DNA from: Pseudoduganella lutea
Lineage (GTDB): Bacteria; Pseudomonadota; Gammaproteobacteria; Burkholderiales; Burkholderiaceae_D
Assembly (NCBI RefSeq): GCF_004209755.1
Contig: NZ_CP035913.1
Span: 2,232,001-2,296,000 of the forward strand
Length of the DNA stretch: 64,000 nt
Direction of reading: 5' to 3'
The translations under genes were made by a program, and so were the position numbers. The stretch's first letter is position 1. Each line of letters opens with the position of its first letter. Of this stretch, positions 17,743-26,212 are shown piece after piece. The notes below the pieces were generated by a model. It ran no database searches. It was not told where the DNA came from and worked only from the letters and a program-made list of their open reading frames with translations.

Positions 17743-20058
17743 CTAGGCCGCGCTCCGGTCCTGCGCCGGCGGCGCCAGCCGGAAGCAGTTCCGTCCCGAG
17801 CGCTTGGCATCGTACATGGCCTGGTCGGCCGCGCGGATCAGCGTGCGCGATGTCATGCCGGACTCGAACGACGCGATGCCGATGCTGGTGGTCACCGGCA
17901 GCGTAACGGTGCCTAGCTGGAATGGCGGCGCCATCGCCGCGATGATCTTGTGCGCGATCAGCGTGGCGGCCTGCGCCTCCTGCAGGCCTTCGGCGACGAG
18001 CACGAATTCGTCGCCGCCCAGGCGTGCCACGAAATCGGCCTCCCGCACCACGGCGCGCACGCGGCCGGCGAACATGCGGATCACGTCGTCGCCCACGTCA
18101 TGGCCATGGGTGTCGTTGATGGCCTTGAAGCGGTCGATGTCGAAATACATCAGCGCCAGCGCGCCGTGGCGCTGGGCACGCGCGACGGCCTGCTCCAGGT
18201 GGCCGTTGAAGAAGCCGCGGTTCGGCAAGCCGGTCAGCGCATCGTGGTGGGCGCGGCGGAACAGCTCCTGTTCCATGTACTTGCGCGCCGTGATGTCCTC
18301 GGTGACCGCCAGCACGCCGGTCACATTGCCCGCCCCATCCTTCAGCGGGATCTTGCTGGTCTCGAACCACCGCTCGGTACCGTCGATGCTGCGATCCAGC
18401 GCCTGCATGCGCATGCGCGCGAGGCCGGATCGCATCACTTCCGCGTCGACCTGGTGATAGTGCGGCGCCTGGTCCCGCCAGTGCAGGTCGAAATCCGTCT
18501 TGCCGATCAGCTCCGCCTCGCTGTCCAGCCCCGCGTCGGCCAGCAGTGCCCGGTTGCCGCCCTCGTACACGCTGGCGGCGTTTTTCCAGAACACGCTTTG
18601 CGGAATATTGTCGAGGATGAGCTGCAGCATCTGCCGCGATGCATACAGTGCCCGCTCCGCTTCCTTGCGTCCGGTGATGTTCTCGGCAAAGCCCAGCACG
18701 TGGGTGACGTCGTCGCCGGTGCTCATCGGGATCAGCACGATCGACATGTCCACCATGCGGCCGGCCGCATCGGCGATGCGGGTCGTGTAGGCCACGACCT
18801 GCCCGGCCAGCGCCTCGTCCAGGTGCCGCCCCACCTCGACGCGGTCTTCGATGCCCACATAGGTGTCGGCCCGCGTGCCGAGCAGCGCGTGCCGCTCGAC
18901 GCCCAGCTCCTTCAGCATCTGGTGGTTGGCATGCCGGAAGCGCCGCTGCCTGTCGATCGCGTACACGGCGAACGGGTGCTGTTCAAAGAAGCTGGCGAAG
19001 CGTTCGCTGAAATCGTGCATGGCGCGCCGGCGCGCACGGTAGCGGGGCCATGCCGCGATCGCCCATGCCGCCAGCAGCGACAGGACGATGCCGATCGAAA
19101 CCGCCTGCGCCCCTGCGCGCAACGGCAGCGCATCGGCCGGGCCGGGCCGGGCATGGAAGTGGATCAGCCATGTCCGGTTGGCGAAGCGCACCTTCGCCTG
19201 CTGGACGAACGGCCCCCGGCGCAGGGCACTGGTGGCGGCGAAGATGTCATTGGCATCGAACAGGATGTGGCCCGGGGTCGCCGCGCCGTCGTAGGCCACC
19301 AGGTCGAACTGGCGCGCCATGCGGCCGTTATCGAAGCCGATAAACAGCGATTGCAGGTAGAGCGTCGTGAAGACATAACCTTTCAGTTCCGGCTGCCGCG
19401 TGGCCGGCGCGCCACTGCCCGGCATGCGCACGGGCGTGAGCAGCTGGATCACGGGTTCGGGCCGCGGATCGAACATGGCCGGCATGCGCCCGGTCGCCAC
19501 GGGTTCGCCAAGCCGTGCCGCCTCCTGCATCGCTGTCCAGCGCTTCGGAAACGACGAGAAATCGAGTCCGCGCAGCGCATCCATGCGCGTGGTATCGAAG
19601 GCATGCCGGCCATACAGCAGCGGATAAAAATCCTGCGCGCCCGAACGGCGTTCGACAATGCGGTAACCGGGGAACCTGCGTTGCGCCTGTGCTTCGAAAC
19701 CGGCGGCTTCGCCCGCGGGCACGCGCGGCACGTAGCCAAAGGCGCGAAGCCCGTCCAGCCGATCGAGCGCGCCGCTGGCGTCCACGAATCCGGAGAATTC
19801 CTCGGCCTCGATCGCGTTCGAGGCGCTGAACAGCGCCGCCAGGTCGCGGCTTGCGCCAACGTACAGGTCGAGCCGGTGGCGCAACAGGTACAGGTAATCC
19901 TCGACGGCATCCTGCTGCTCGACCAGGCGCGCCCGCCCGGCATGCTCGACGCTGGCCACCCCGGCGTACCCGGACAGGACCAGGCCGGCGGCGAATACGC
20001 CCGCTGGCAGCGCGCGCGCCGCCAGTGCCTTCCTGATCTGATGAAAAAGCGAACCCAT
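17743..20058 (-). CDS. CHASE-PAS-PAS-GGDEF diguanylate cyclase
   Basis: A 771-residue inner-membrane signalling protein. An N-terminal helix, a periplasmic CHASE sensor (about 60-270, with FGYVPRVP and QDFYPLLYG) and a second helix near 315-335 are followed by two PAS domains (about 350-470 and 475-600) and a GGDEF domain (about 605-765). The active site reads RLGGDEF, so cyclic-di-GMP synthesis is expected. A residue pattern like RxxD upstream of it (the inhibitory site) is not evident. Monocistronic by spacing. Confidence 0.9.
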   Translation of the reverse strand: MGSLFHQIRKALAARALPAGVFAAGLVLSGYAGVASVEHAGRARLVEQQDAVEDYLYLLRHRLDLYVGASRDLAALFSASNAIEAEEFSGFVDASGALDRLDGLRAFGYVPRVPAGEAAGFEAQAQRRFPGYRIVERRSGAQDFYPLLYGRHAFDTTRMDALRGLDFSSFPKRWTAMQEAARLGEPVATGRMPAMFDPRPEPVIQLLTPVRMPGSGAPATRQPELKGYVFTTLYLQSLFIGFDNGRMARQFDLVAYDGAATPGHILFDANDIFAATSALRRGPFVQQAKVRFANRTWLIHFHARPGPADALPLRAGAQAVSIGIVLSLLAAWAIAAWPRYRARRRAMHDFSERFASFFEQHPFAVYAIDRQRRFRHANHQMLKELGVERHALLGTRADTYVGIEDRVEVGRHLDEALAGQVVAYTTRIADAAGRMVDMSIVLIPMSTGDDVTHVLGFAENITGRKEAERALYASRQMLQLILDNIPQSVFWKNAASVYEGGNRALLADAGLDSEAELIGKTDFDLHWRDQAPHYHQVDAEVMRSGLARMRMQALDRSIDGTERWFETSKIPLKDGAGNVTGVLAVTEDITARKYMEQELFRRAHHDALTGLPNRGFFNGHLEQAVARAQRHGALALMYFDIDRFKAINDTHGHDVGDDVIRMFAGRVRAVVREADFVARLGGDEFVLVAEGLQEAQAATLIAHKIIAAMAPPFQLGTVTLPVTTSIGIASFESGMTSRTLIRAADQAMYDAKRSGRNCFRLAPPAQDRSAA

Positions 20059-20193
20059 GATGTCCTTGTGGCCGGGGAGCCGGAACTACATGGTAGCAGC
20101 CAACTAGTTTCCTAGTATCAATATCCATTGCCGAACCGGGCCCGATCGGCAGAAATGCAACACTACGTTTTCTTAATTACACGATTTCAGCGC

Positions 20194-20733
20194 TTACCAC
20201 GTGAAATCGTCGGGGATCTTGTAGTCGGCGTAGGGATCGTCCTCTTCCACGGCGGGCGCCGCGGGCTTGCTGACGCGTACCACCAGCGCCGCGTCGCGCT
20301 CGGCGATCTTGTCCGCCACGATGCGCGGCACGAGCTCGAACGTTTCGCCCTGCCCCACGATGACCAGCCGCCCGGCCACGAGGTGGTCGCGCACGGCCGC
20401 CGACACGTGGATCCGCTCGACCTTCGTGCCATAGGTGAAGTTGTAGGCGATATCGCCATTGCCCCTGGGCTGGCGATTCTGCTTCACCAGCTGCGTGATC
20501 TGCGCCGCGACCGCCTTCTGCTGCGCCGCCGCATCGCGCTGCGCATTCAGTTCGCGCGCCCGTTCCGCGTTGCGGCGCTGCGTTTCCAGCGCGGCCGCGC
20601 GCGCTTCGTTCTCGGCCACCGTGCCGGTGCGCCGTTCATCCTTCTTTTGCTTGCTCTTGTCCTGCTGGACCTTGGCGGCCTTTTTCTTGTCGACCAGGCC
20701 GGCCTTCATCAGTTGTTCCTGCAACGAGACCAT
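20194..20733 (-). CDS. DUF2058 family protein (YaiL-like)
   Basis: A 179-residue cytoplasmic protein. The start MVSLQEQLMKAGLVDKKKA, the highly charged coiled-coil middle and the globular C-terminal part (YNFTYGTKVERIHVS, LVPRIVADKIAERD) match the YaiL/DUF2058 family. The family may be nucleoprotein- or polysome-associated; its exact function is unknown. It is divergent from the antiporter gene. Confidence 0.88.
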   Translation of the reverse strand: MVSLQEQLMKAGLVDKKKAAKVQQDKSKQKKDERRTGTVAENEARAAALETQRRNAERARELNAQRDAAAQQKAVAAQITQLVKQNRQPRGNGDIAYNFTYGTKVERIHVSAAVRDHLVAGRLVIVGQGETFELVPRIVADKIAERDAALVVRVSKPAAPAVEEDDPYADYKIPDDFTW

Positions 20734-20805
20734 CTTCCACTCCGAAATTCATTGAACACCGCAGCATAGCAAATGCGCTGCGACCCGTGACAGGAAGACG
20801 TACCA

Positions 20806-22641
20806 TTGCAATACCTTCAACTGCATCCGCCCGCCATGCACGACCTGCTGCTCACGCCCATCGTCTTCCTCGTTACCGCCGTGCTGCTGGTCCCGCTGGC
20901 GCAGCGCCTCGGCCTCGGCTCCGTGCTCGGCTACCTGATCGGCGGGGCGATCATCGGGCCATGGGGCCTGGCCCTGATCCACGACGTGGAAGCGATCGGC
21001 CACGTGGCGGAGATCGGCGTGGTGCTGATGCTGTTCCTGATCGGGCTCGAGCTGCAGCCGGCCAAGCTGGTGTCGATGCGCACGCTGGTGCTGGGCGGCG
21101 GCGCGCTGCAGATGGCCGCCTGCGGCATCGCGCTCGGCGCGGTGGCCTGGCTGCTCGGCATGCCGTGGGTCGGGGCACTGGTGGCGGGCGCCGCGCTGGC
21201 ACTGTCGTCGACGGCGATCGCGGTGCAGAACATGAACGAACGGCACCTGGAGAACACGCCGGCCGGCAAGGCGGCATTCGCGATCCTGCTGTTCCAGGAC
21301 ATGGCCGCGATCCCGCTCCTGGTGGTTATCCCGCTGCTGGGCGGCGGTGGTGCCTCGACCTTCAACTGGCTGTATGCGATCGGCGCCGTGGCCTGCGTGC
21401 TGCTGGCGGGCCGCTACGCGATGCGCCCGGCGCTGCGGCTGATCGCCCGCACCAACCTGCGCGAGATCTTCACCGCGTTCGCGCTGCTGCTGGTGCTCGG
21501 CATCGCCCACCTGATGGAACTGGCCGACCTGTCGATGGGCCTGGGCGCCTTCCTGGCTGGTGTGCTGCTGGCCGGCTCGGAATATCGCAAGGCGCTGGAA
21601 ACGGACCTGGAACCGTTCAAGGGCCTGCTGCTGGGGCTGTTCTTTACATCGGTCGGCATGTCCGTCAATTTCGGCCTGCTGGCCGATGCCCCGGTGCGCA
21701 TCGCCGTGCTGACGATCGGCTACGTGCTGCTGAAGATGGTGCTGCTTGGCTTGACGGCCAGGGTACTGCCGGTGGCGCCGGTACAGCGATGGCCGTTCGC
21801 CGGCCTGCTTGCCCAGGGCAGCGAATTCGCCTTCGTGGTGCTGGCCGTGGCGCAGGATGCGGGCGTGATCGCGGCGCCGTGGCGCGAAACACTGGTACTG
21901 GTGGTGGCGGTGTCGATGGCGCTGACGCCGCTGGCGATGACGGTGGCCGAATGGGCGAGCCGGAAGATGTACGCGGTGCCGCCGAAGCCGGCCGACACCA
22001 TCGAGCCCGATGGCGCGCGCGTGATCATCGCCGGCTTCGGCCGCGTGGGCCAGATCGCGGGCCGCATGCTGGCCGCTTCCGGCATCCGCATGACGGTGCT
22101 GGACAACGACCCGGACCTGATCGACATGCTGCGCCGCTTCGGACTGCGCGTCTTCTACGGCGATGCCACGCGCCTGGACCTGCTGCGCGCCGCCGAGGCG
22201 GACAAGGCGATCTTGCTGATCAACGCGATCGACGACATGGAATCGAGCCTGCGGCTGGCGGACCTGGTGCGCGAACATTTTCCGCACCTGAAGATGATCG
22301 GCCGGGCGCGCAACGTGACGCACCTGTTCGAACTGCGTGAAAGGGGCGTGGACCTGGTGGAGCGGGAAACCTTCGAAGCGGCGCTGCGCATCGGCGAGCA
22401 CGCGATGCGCCAGTTGGGCATCGACGAAGCGAGCGCGCGGCTGGCGCGCACCAGGTTCCGCGAACACAACCTGGCCACGCTGGATACCATGTTCCCGCAC
22501 TTCCGCGACGAATCGCAGAGGATCTCGATCGAGGAAGAGGCGCGGCAGGAACTGGCGCAGTCGTTCGAGCATGACAGGATCGGCCTGCGCAACAAGGCGG
22601 TGCTGCGCGAACCTGGCGCGAAGGAACCCGAACTGCCATAG
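20806..22641 (+). CDS. Kef-type monovalent cation:proton antiporter (CPA2)
   Basis: About 600 residues: some 12 transmembrane helices forming the Na+/H+ exchanger domain (GYLIGGAIIGPWG, LFLIGLELQP, ALALSSTAIAVQ), then a cytosolic RCK/TrkA-N domain beginning ARVIIAGFGRVGQIAGRML. This is the KefB/KefC layout for K+ efflux coupled to H+. TTG at 20806 has AGGAAG 8 nt upstream; ATG at 20836 gives MHDLLLTPIVF, a usual family start, but no ribosome site. The start is therefore uncertain by 10 residues. The C-terminus is charged and glutathione regulation cannot be assumed. Confidence 0.88.
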   Translation: MQYLQLHPPAMHDLLLTPIVFLVTAVLLVPLAQRLGLGSVLGYLIGGAIIGPWGLALIHDVEAIGHVAEIGVVLMLFLIGLELQPAKLVSMRTLVLGGGALQMAACGIALGAVAWLLGMPWVGALVAGAALALSSTAIAVQNMNERHLENTPAGKAAFAILLFQDMAAIPLLVVIPLLGGGGASTFNWLYAIGAVACVLLAGRYAMRPALRLIARTNLREIFTAFALLLVLGIAHLMELADLSMGLGAFLAGVLLAGSEYRKALETDLEPFKGLLLGLFFTSVGMSVNFGLLADAPVRIAVLTIGYVLLKMVLLGLTARVLPVAPVQRWPFAGLLAQGSEFAFVVLAVAQDAGVIAAPWRETLVLVVAVSMALTPLAMTVAEWASRKMYAVPPKPADTIEPDGARVIIAGFGRVGQIAGRMLAASGIRMTVLDNDPDLIDMLRRFGLRVFYGDATRLDLLRAAEADKAILLINAIDDMESSLRLADLVREHFPHLKMIGRARNVTHLFELRERGVDLVERETFEAALRIGEHAMRQLGIDEASARLARTRFREHNLATLDTMFPHFRDESQRISIEEEARQELAQSFEHDRIGLRNKAVLREPGAKEPELP

Positions 22642-22735
22642 GCGCCTGCGCGGCAGCGTATTTTCGCGGCACTTTACCGCCGCCGCCATTCGGACGATAC
22701 TTGTCGCTTCATTGTTTTTCCCAAGGAGATCCCGA

Positions 22736-24379
22736 GTGAAAAAAACCCTGCTGGCCACGCTGCTGCTGGCCGCGTTCGCGGCGCATGCGGCCACCCCGAC
22801 ATTCGATCCGCAACGCCTGTCCCAGCACGTGAAAGTGCTCTCTTCCGATGCATTCGAAGGCCGCGAACCGCATACCGCGGGCGAAACGAAAACGGTCGAC
22901 TACCTCGTCGAACAATTCAAGGCGGCCGGTGCGCAGCCGGGGGGCGACAAGGTCGGCGGCAAGCGCACCTGGACGCAGGAAGTGCCGCTGGGCCGCTTCC
23001 AGATCCAGGGCCCCGTCACGCTCACCGTCCATGCTGGCAAGGATGCCCTGACGTGGGCCCAGGGCGAGCAGATGGCCGTGCGCGCCGCGATGAACGGCAA
23101 GCCGCTGGTCGACTTCAAGAATGCGCCGCTCGTGTTCGCCGGCTATGGCGTGACCGCGCCGGAACGCAACTGGGACGACTTCAAGGGCCAGGACCTGAAA
23201 GGCAAGCTGGCGATCGTGCTGATCAACGACCCGGACTTCGAGACGGGTGCGGGCGAATTCGGCGGCAAGGCCATGACCTACTATGGCCGCTGGACGTACA
23301 AGTTCGAGGAAATGGCGCGCCGCGGCGCGCTGGGCACGATCATCGTGCATGAAACGGCGCCGGCTTCCTACGGCTGGGCCACCGTGAAGAACTCGAACAC
23401 GAACGTGATGTACGACATCGTGCGCAAAGACCCGGCGAAGTCGCACGCGCCGATGGAAGCCTGGATCCAGCGCGACGCGGCCGCCGACCTGTTCAAGCGC
23501 GCCGGCCTCGACTTCGACACCGTCAAGAAAAGCGCGCAAAGCCGCGACTTCAAGCCCGTGCCCCTCGCCGGCGTAACGCTGTCGGCCCGCTACGCGGTCG
23601 ATGCGCAGGTAATCAAGTCGCGCAACGTGGTGGCGCTCATTCCGGGCACCGAGCGCGCCGATGAAACCATCATCTACAGCGGCCACTGGGACCACCTGGG
23701 CGTGGGCGCTCCCGATGCGAAAGGCGACAAGATCTACAACGGCGCCGTCGACAATGGCACCGGCATGGCCGCGCTGATCGAGCTGGCGCGCGCCTATGCG
23801 AAATCGCCCGCGCCGAAACGCAGCGTGGTATTCCTGGCCGTGACGGCCGAAGAAAAGGGCTTGCTGGGTTCCGAGTACTACGCGGCCAATCCGCTCTACC
23901 CGCTGGAAAAGACTGTCGGCGTCATCAACGTCGATGCGCTGAGCCCCCATGGCCCGGCGCGCAACTTCACGATTTCGGGCAGCGCAAAGCTGGACCTGCT
24001 CGACCTGCTGGTCGACAAGGCACGCCAGCGCAACCAGGCCTACGCACCCGATCCGAAGCCGGAGGCGGGCTACTTCTTCCGCTCCGACCACTTCCCGTTT
24101 GCCAAGCGCGGCGTGCCGGCACTGTCGTTCGGCTCGGGCGAGGACTGGATTGCCGGCGGCACCGCGGCCGGCAAGGCCGAGGAAGAGAACTACACGAAGG
24201 ACCGCTACCACCAGCCGGCCGACGAGTGGAATCCGAAGTGGCCGTTCACCGGCATGGCCAGCGACCTGGAACTGCTGTACGGCCTGGGCCGCGACCTGGC
24301 CGATTCGCGCACGTGGCCGAACTGGGGCAAGGATTCAGAGTTCCGCGTGCTGCGCGAAGCCAGCGCGAAGAGCCGCTAA
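22736..24379 (+). CDS. Secreted M28-family metallopeptidase
   Basis: 547 residues with GTG start preceded by AAGGAG at 7-nt spacing. A signal peptide MKKTLLATLLLAAFAAHA leads a PA-domain insertion and a zinc aminopeptidase core. The ligands are SGHWDHLG (His317), VDNGTGM (Asp339), VTAEEKGLLGSEY (Glu pair), NVDALSP and FRSDHFPFAKRGVP. Members release N-terminal amino acids from peptides in the periplasm or medium. It ends 9 bp from the convergent EamA gene. Confidence 0.92.
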   Translation: MKKTLLATLLLAAFAAHAATPTFDPQRLSQHVKVLSSDAFEGREPHTAGETKTVDYLVEQFKAAGAQPGGDKVGGKRTWTQEVPLGRFQIQGPVTLTVHAGKDALTWAQGEQMAVRAAMNGKPLVDFKNAPLVFAGYGVTAPERNWDDFKGQDLKGKLAIVLINDPDFETGAGEFGGKAMTYYGRWTYKFEEMARRGALGTIIVHETAPASYGWATVKNSNTNVMYDIVRKDPAKSHAPMEAWIQRDAAADLFKRAGLDFDTVKKSAQSRDFKPVPLAGVTLSARYAVDAQVIKSRNVVALIPGTERADETIIYSGHWDHLGVGAPDAKGDKIYNGAVDNGTGMAALIELARAYAKSPAPKRSVVFLAVTAEEKGLLGSEYYAANPLYPLEKTVGVINVDALSPHGPARNFTISGSAKLDLLDLLVDKARQRNQAYAPDPKPEAGYFFRSDHFPFAKRGVPALSFGSGEDWIAGGTAAGKAEEENYTKDRYHQPADEWNPKWPFTGMASDLELLYGLGRDLADSRTWPNWGKDSEFRVLREASAKSR

Positions 24380-24388
24380 GGAATCCTG

Positions 24389-25342
24389 CTATAGCGCCCG
24401 CGGTCGGGGCCTGGCGCGGCCTGCCCGCGCCGGTTCCGGCCGCTCCTTCCGGTGGGCGGCCGCGCAGGACACCACCCCGCCCACCAGCAGCGCTACCGCC
24501 GCGCTCTCGTACATCGTCGGCCAGCGCCCTTCCCACAGAAAGCCGTACAGCAGGCCGAACAGCGTCTCGAACACGATCATCTGCCCCGTCAATGCCAGCG
24601 GCAACGCGCGGCTGGCAAAATTCCACAGGGTATTGGCGAACACGGAACACAGCAGGCCGACGGCGCCGACGACGCCGATGAAGCGCCACCATGCAGCCGC
24701 CTCGTGCGTCCCTTCGGCCCACACGAAGGCCGGCACCGCCAGCACCAGCGCCTCGAGTCCCGTCACCACGCCGACCAGCAGGCTCCACTGGCCGCCCGAC
24801 ACCGAAGTGACCCGCGCCAGCACGCGGCTGTTCCACACCGTGTACAGCGTCCACGACACCAGCGCGCCGAGGGCGCACAGCAGGCCGGCCAGCGATCCGG
24901 GGCCGGCCAGCGCGTCGCGGCCGATGCAGGCCAGACCCGCAGCACTCAGCAGCAGCGACGGCGCCAGCCGCCGCAGCGGCACCGCATGCCGGTCGCGGCT
25001 GCCGGCCAGCGTGATGGCGATCGGCGCCAGCCCGATCACGAGCGATGCCATCGCCACGCCGCCGGCTTGCACGGCGGCGGCCAGCAGCACGTAATAGACG
25101 ATGTTCCCGGCCAGGCCCAGGCCGGCCAGTGCGCGCCATTCGGCGGCACCCAGCCGCGCCGTCACGGCCCGCCACGAAGGCGCGAGCAGCAACGCGGCAA
25201 TGACGCCATAGGCGAGGTAGCGGCCGGCGGACAGCTGCATGGGGGTGAAACCGGGCGCCAGCTCGGGCGCAATGAAGATCAGCCCCCAGACGGCACCGGC
25301 CGCGATGCCGGCGGCGACGCCGCGGCGGTGTTGTTCGACCAT
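24389..25342 (-). CDS. EamA/DMT-family exporter
   Basis: A 317-residue inner-membrane protein with ten hydrophobic segments in two repeated halves. Each half starts with an EamA-like motif (GAVWGLIFIAPE and SFVVWTLYTVWNS-type positions). Substrate is unknown; relatives export amino acids or metabolites. It lies directly downstream of an AraC regulator on the same strand (39-bp gap), so that regulator probably controls it. Confidence 0.85.
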   Translation of the reverse strand: MVEQHRRGVAAGIAAGAVWGLIFIAPELAPGFTPMQLSAGRYLAYGVIAALLLAPSWRAVTARLGAAEWRALAGLGLAGNIVYYVLLAAAVQAGGVAMASLVIGLAPIAITLAGSRDRHAVPLRRLAPSLLLSAAGLACIGRDALAGPGSLAGLLCALGALVSWTLYTVWNSRVLARVTSVSGGQWSLLVGVVTGLEALVLAVPAFVWAEGTHEAAAWWRFIGVVGAVGLLCSVFANTLWNFASRALPLALTGQMIVFETLFGLLYGFLWEGRWPTMYESAAVALLVGGVVSCAAAHRKERPEPARAGRARPRPRAL

Positions 25343-25381
25343 GCGACTCTCCTGAAAACCAGATTGTCGATGGCGGCGGCG

Positions 25382-26164
25382 CTATTTTCTTGGCGTTTCC
25401 TCGCGGTTCTTTGTGCCGTTCTCCTGGCTGGCGCGGCGATAGGCGGCGGGCGTGGTGTCGAACGCCGTGCGCATCGCCCGCGTCAGCGCGCTCTGGTCGG
25501 TAAAGCCGGCTGCCAGCGCTACATCGGCAATGGTGCGCCGGCCGGTGACCAGCCATTCGCATGCCCGGTCGAGCCGCCGTGCCATCAGCCATGCATGCGG
25601 ACTGGCATCGAGTTCTTCGCGGAACAGCGCGTGCAGCCTGCTGACGCTGACGCCGGCGTGGCGCGCCATCGTGTCGGTGGTCCATGGCCGGCCCGGCTCC
25701 GCCTCGATATGCGCGCACAGTGCCGCAAGGCGCGAGGCGGCCTGCGGGGCCGCATCGGCCAGCGCGTCGAGCAGCAGCGGTATCCAGCCGTGCACGAGTT
25801 CTGCCCGAACGGGCCGGCCGGCGGTCATCAGCGCCATGTACTCGATGAGCTTGCGCGTCGCGGGACCGAGCGGCGTGAACGGCCGTTCCAGCAGCCGCTG
25901 CCAGTCGCCCCGCGCCAGAGCTTCGCTGTCCGCATCGATATCGACGACGATCGACTGGTTGGCGCCATCGCCGCATTGCGCATGCCACGCGCCCGGCGCC
26001 ACCAGTGCCCCATGCAGCGGATCGAGCCGCCCTTCACTGCCCTCGATGTCGAGCAGCACGACGCCAGCCACCGGCAATACCAGCTGCGCGAACGCATGGC
26101 GATCGGCCTCGCGCTGCGCGCCATAGCTGCGCAGGTGGACATCGGTTGGCGGAAGGGCGAACAT
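25382..26164 (-). CDS. AraC-family transcriptional regulator
   Basis: About 260 residues. The N-terminal half is a cupin-like ligand domain. The C-terminal double helix-turn-helix is clear (TTDTMARHAGVSVSRLHALFREELD and IADVALAAGFTDQSALTRAMR). I start it at MFALPPTDVHLRSYG; an ATG 39 nt upstream would add a hydrophobic stretch not typical of the family. Neither has a clear ribosome site. It sits between sagB-like and eamA genes with short gaps, so the three may form one transcript. Confidence 0.85.
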   Translation of the reverse strand: MFALPPTDVHLRSYGAQREADRHAFAQLVLPVAGVVLLDIEGSEGRLDPLHGALVAPGAWHAQCGDGANQSIVVDIDADSEALARGDWQRLLERPFTPLGPATRKLIEYMALMTAGRPVRAELVHGWIPLLLDALADAAPQAASRLAALCAHIEAEPGRPWTTDTMARHAGVSVSRLHALFREELDASPHAWLMARRLDRACEWLVTGRRTIADVALAAGFTDQSALTRAMRTAFDTTPAAYRRASQENGTKNREETPRK

Positions 26165-26212
26165 GGCGAAAAAAGCGACGAAGAAGCGGCGAAGAAGCGC
26201 CAAGTCTAGCAG

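Noticed and set aside
17950..20115. 721-codon frame antisense to the CHASE-PAS-GGDEF gene
   Set aside because: Shadow of a motif-complete gene, rich in Arg/His/Gln without any domain.
20749..22794. 681-codon frame antisense to the Kef-type antiporter
   Set aside because: Low-complexity His/Gln/Arg product; the sense strand has clear membrane helices and an RCK domain.
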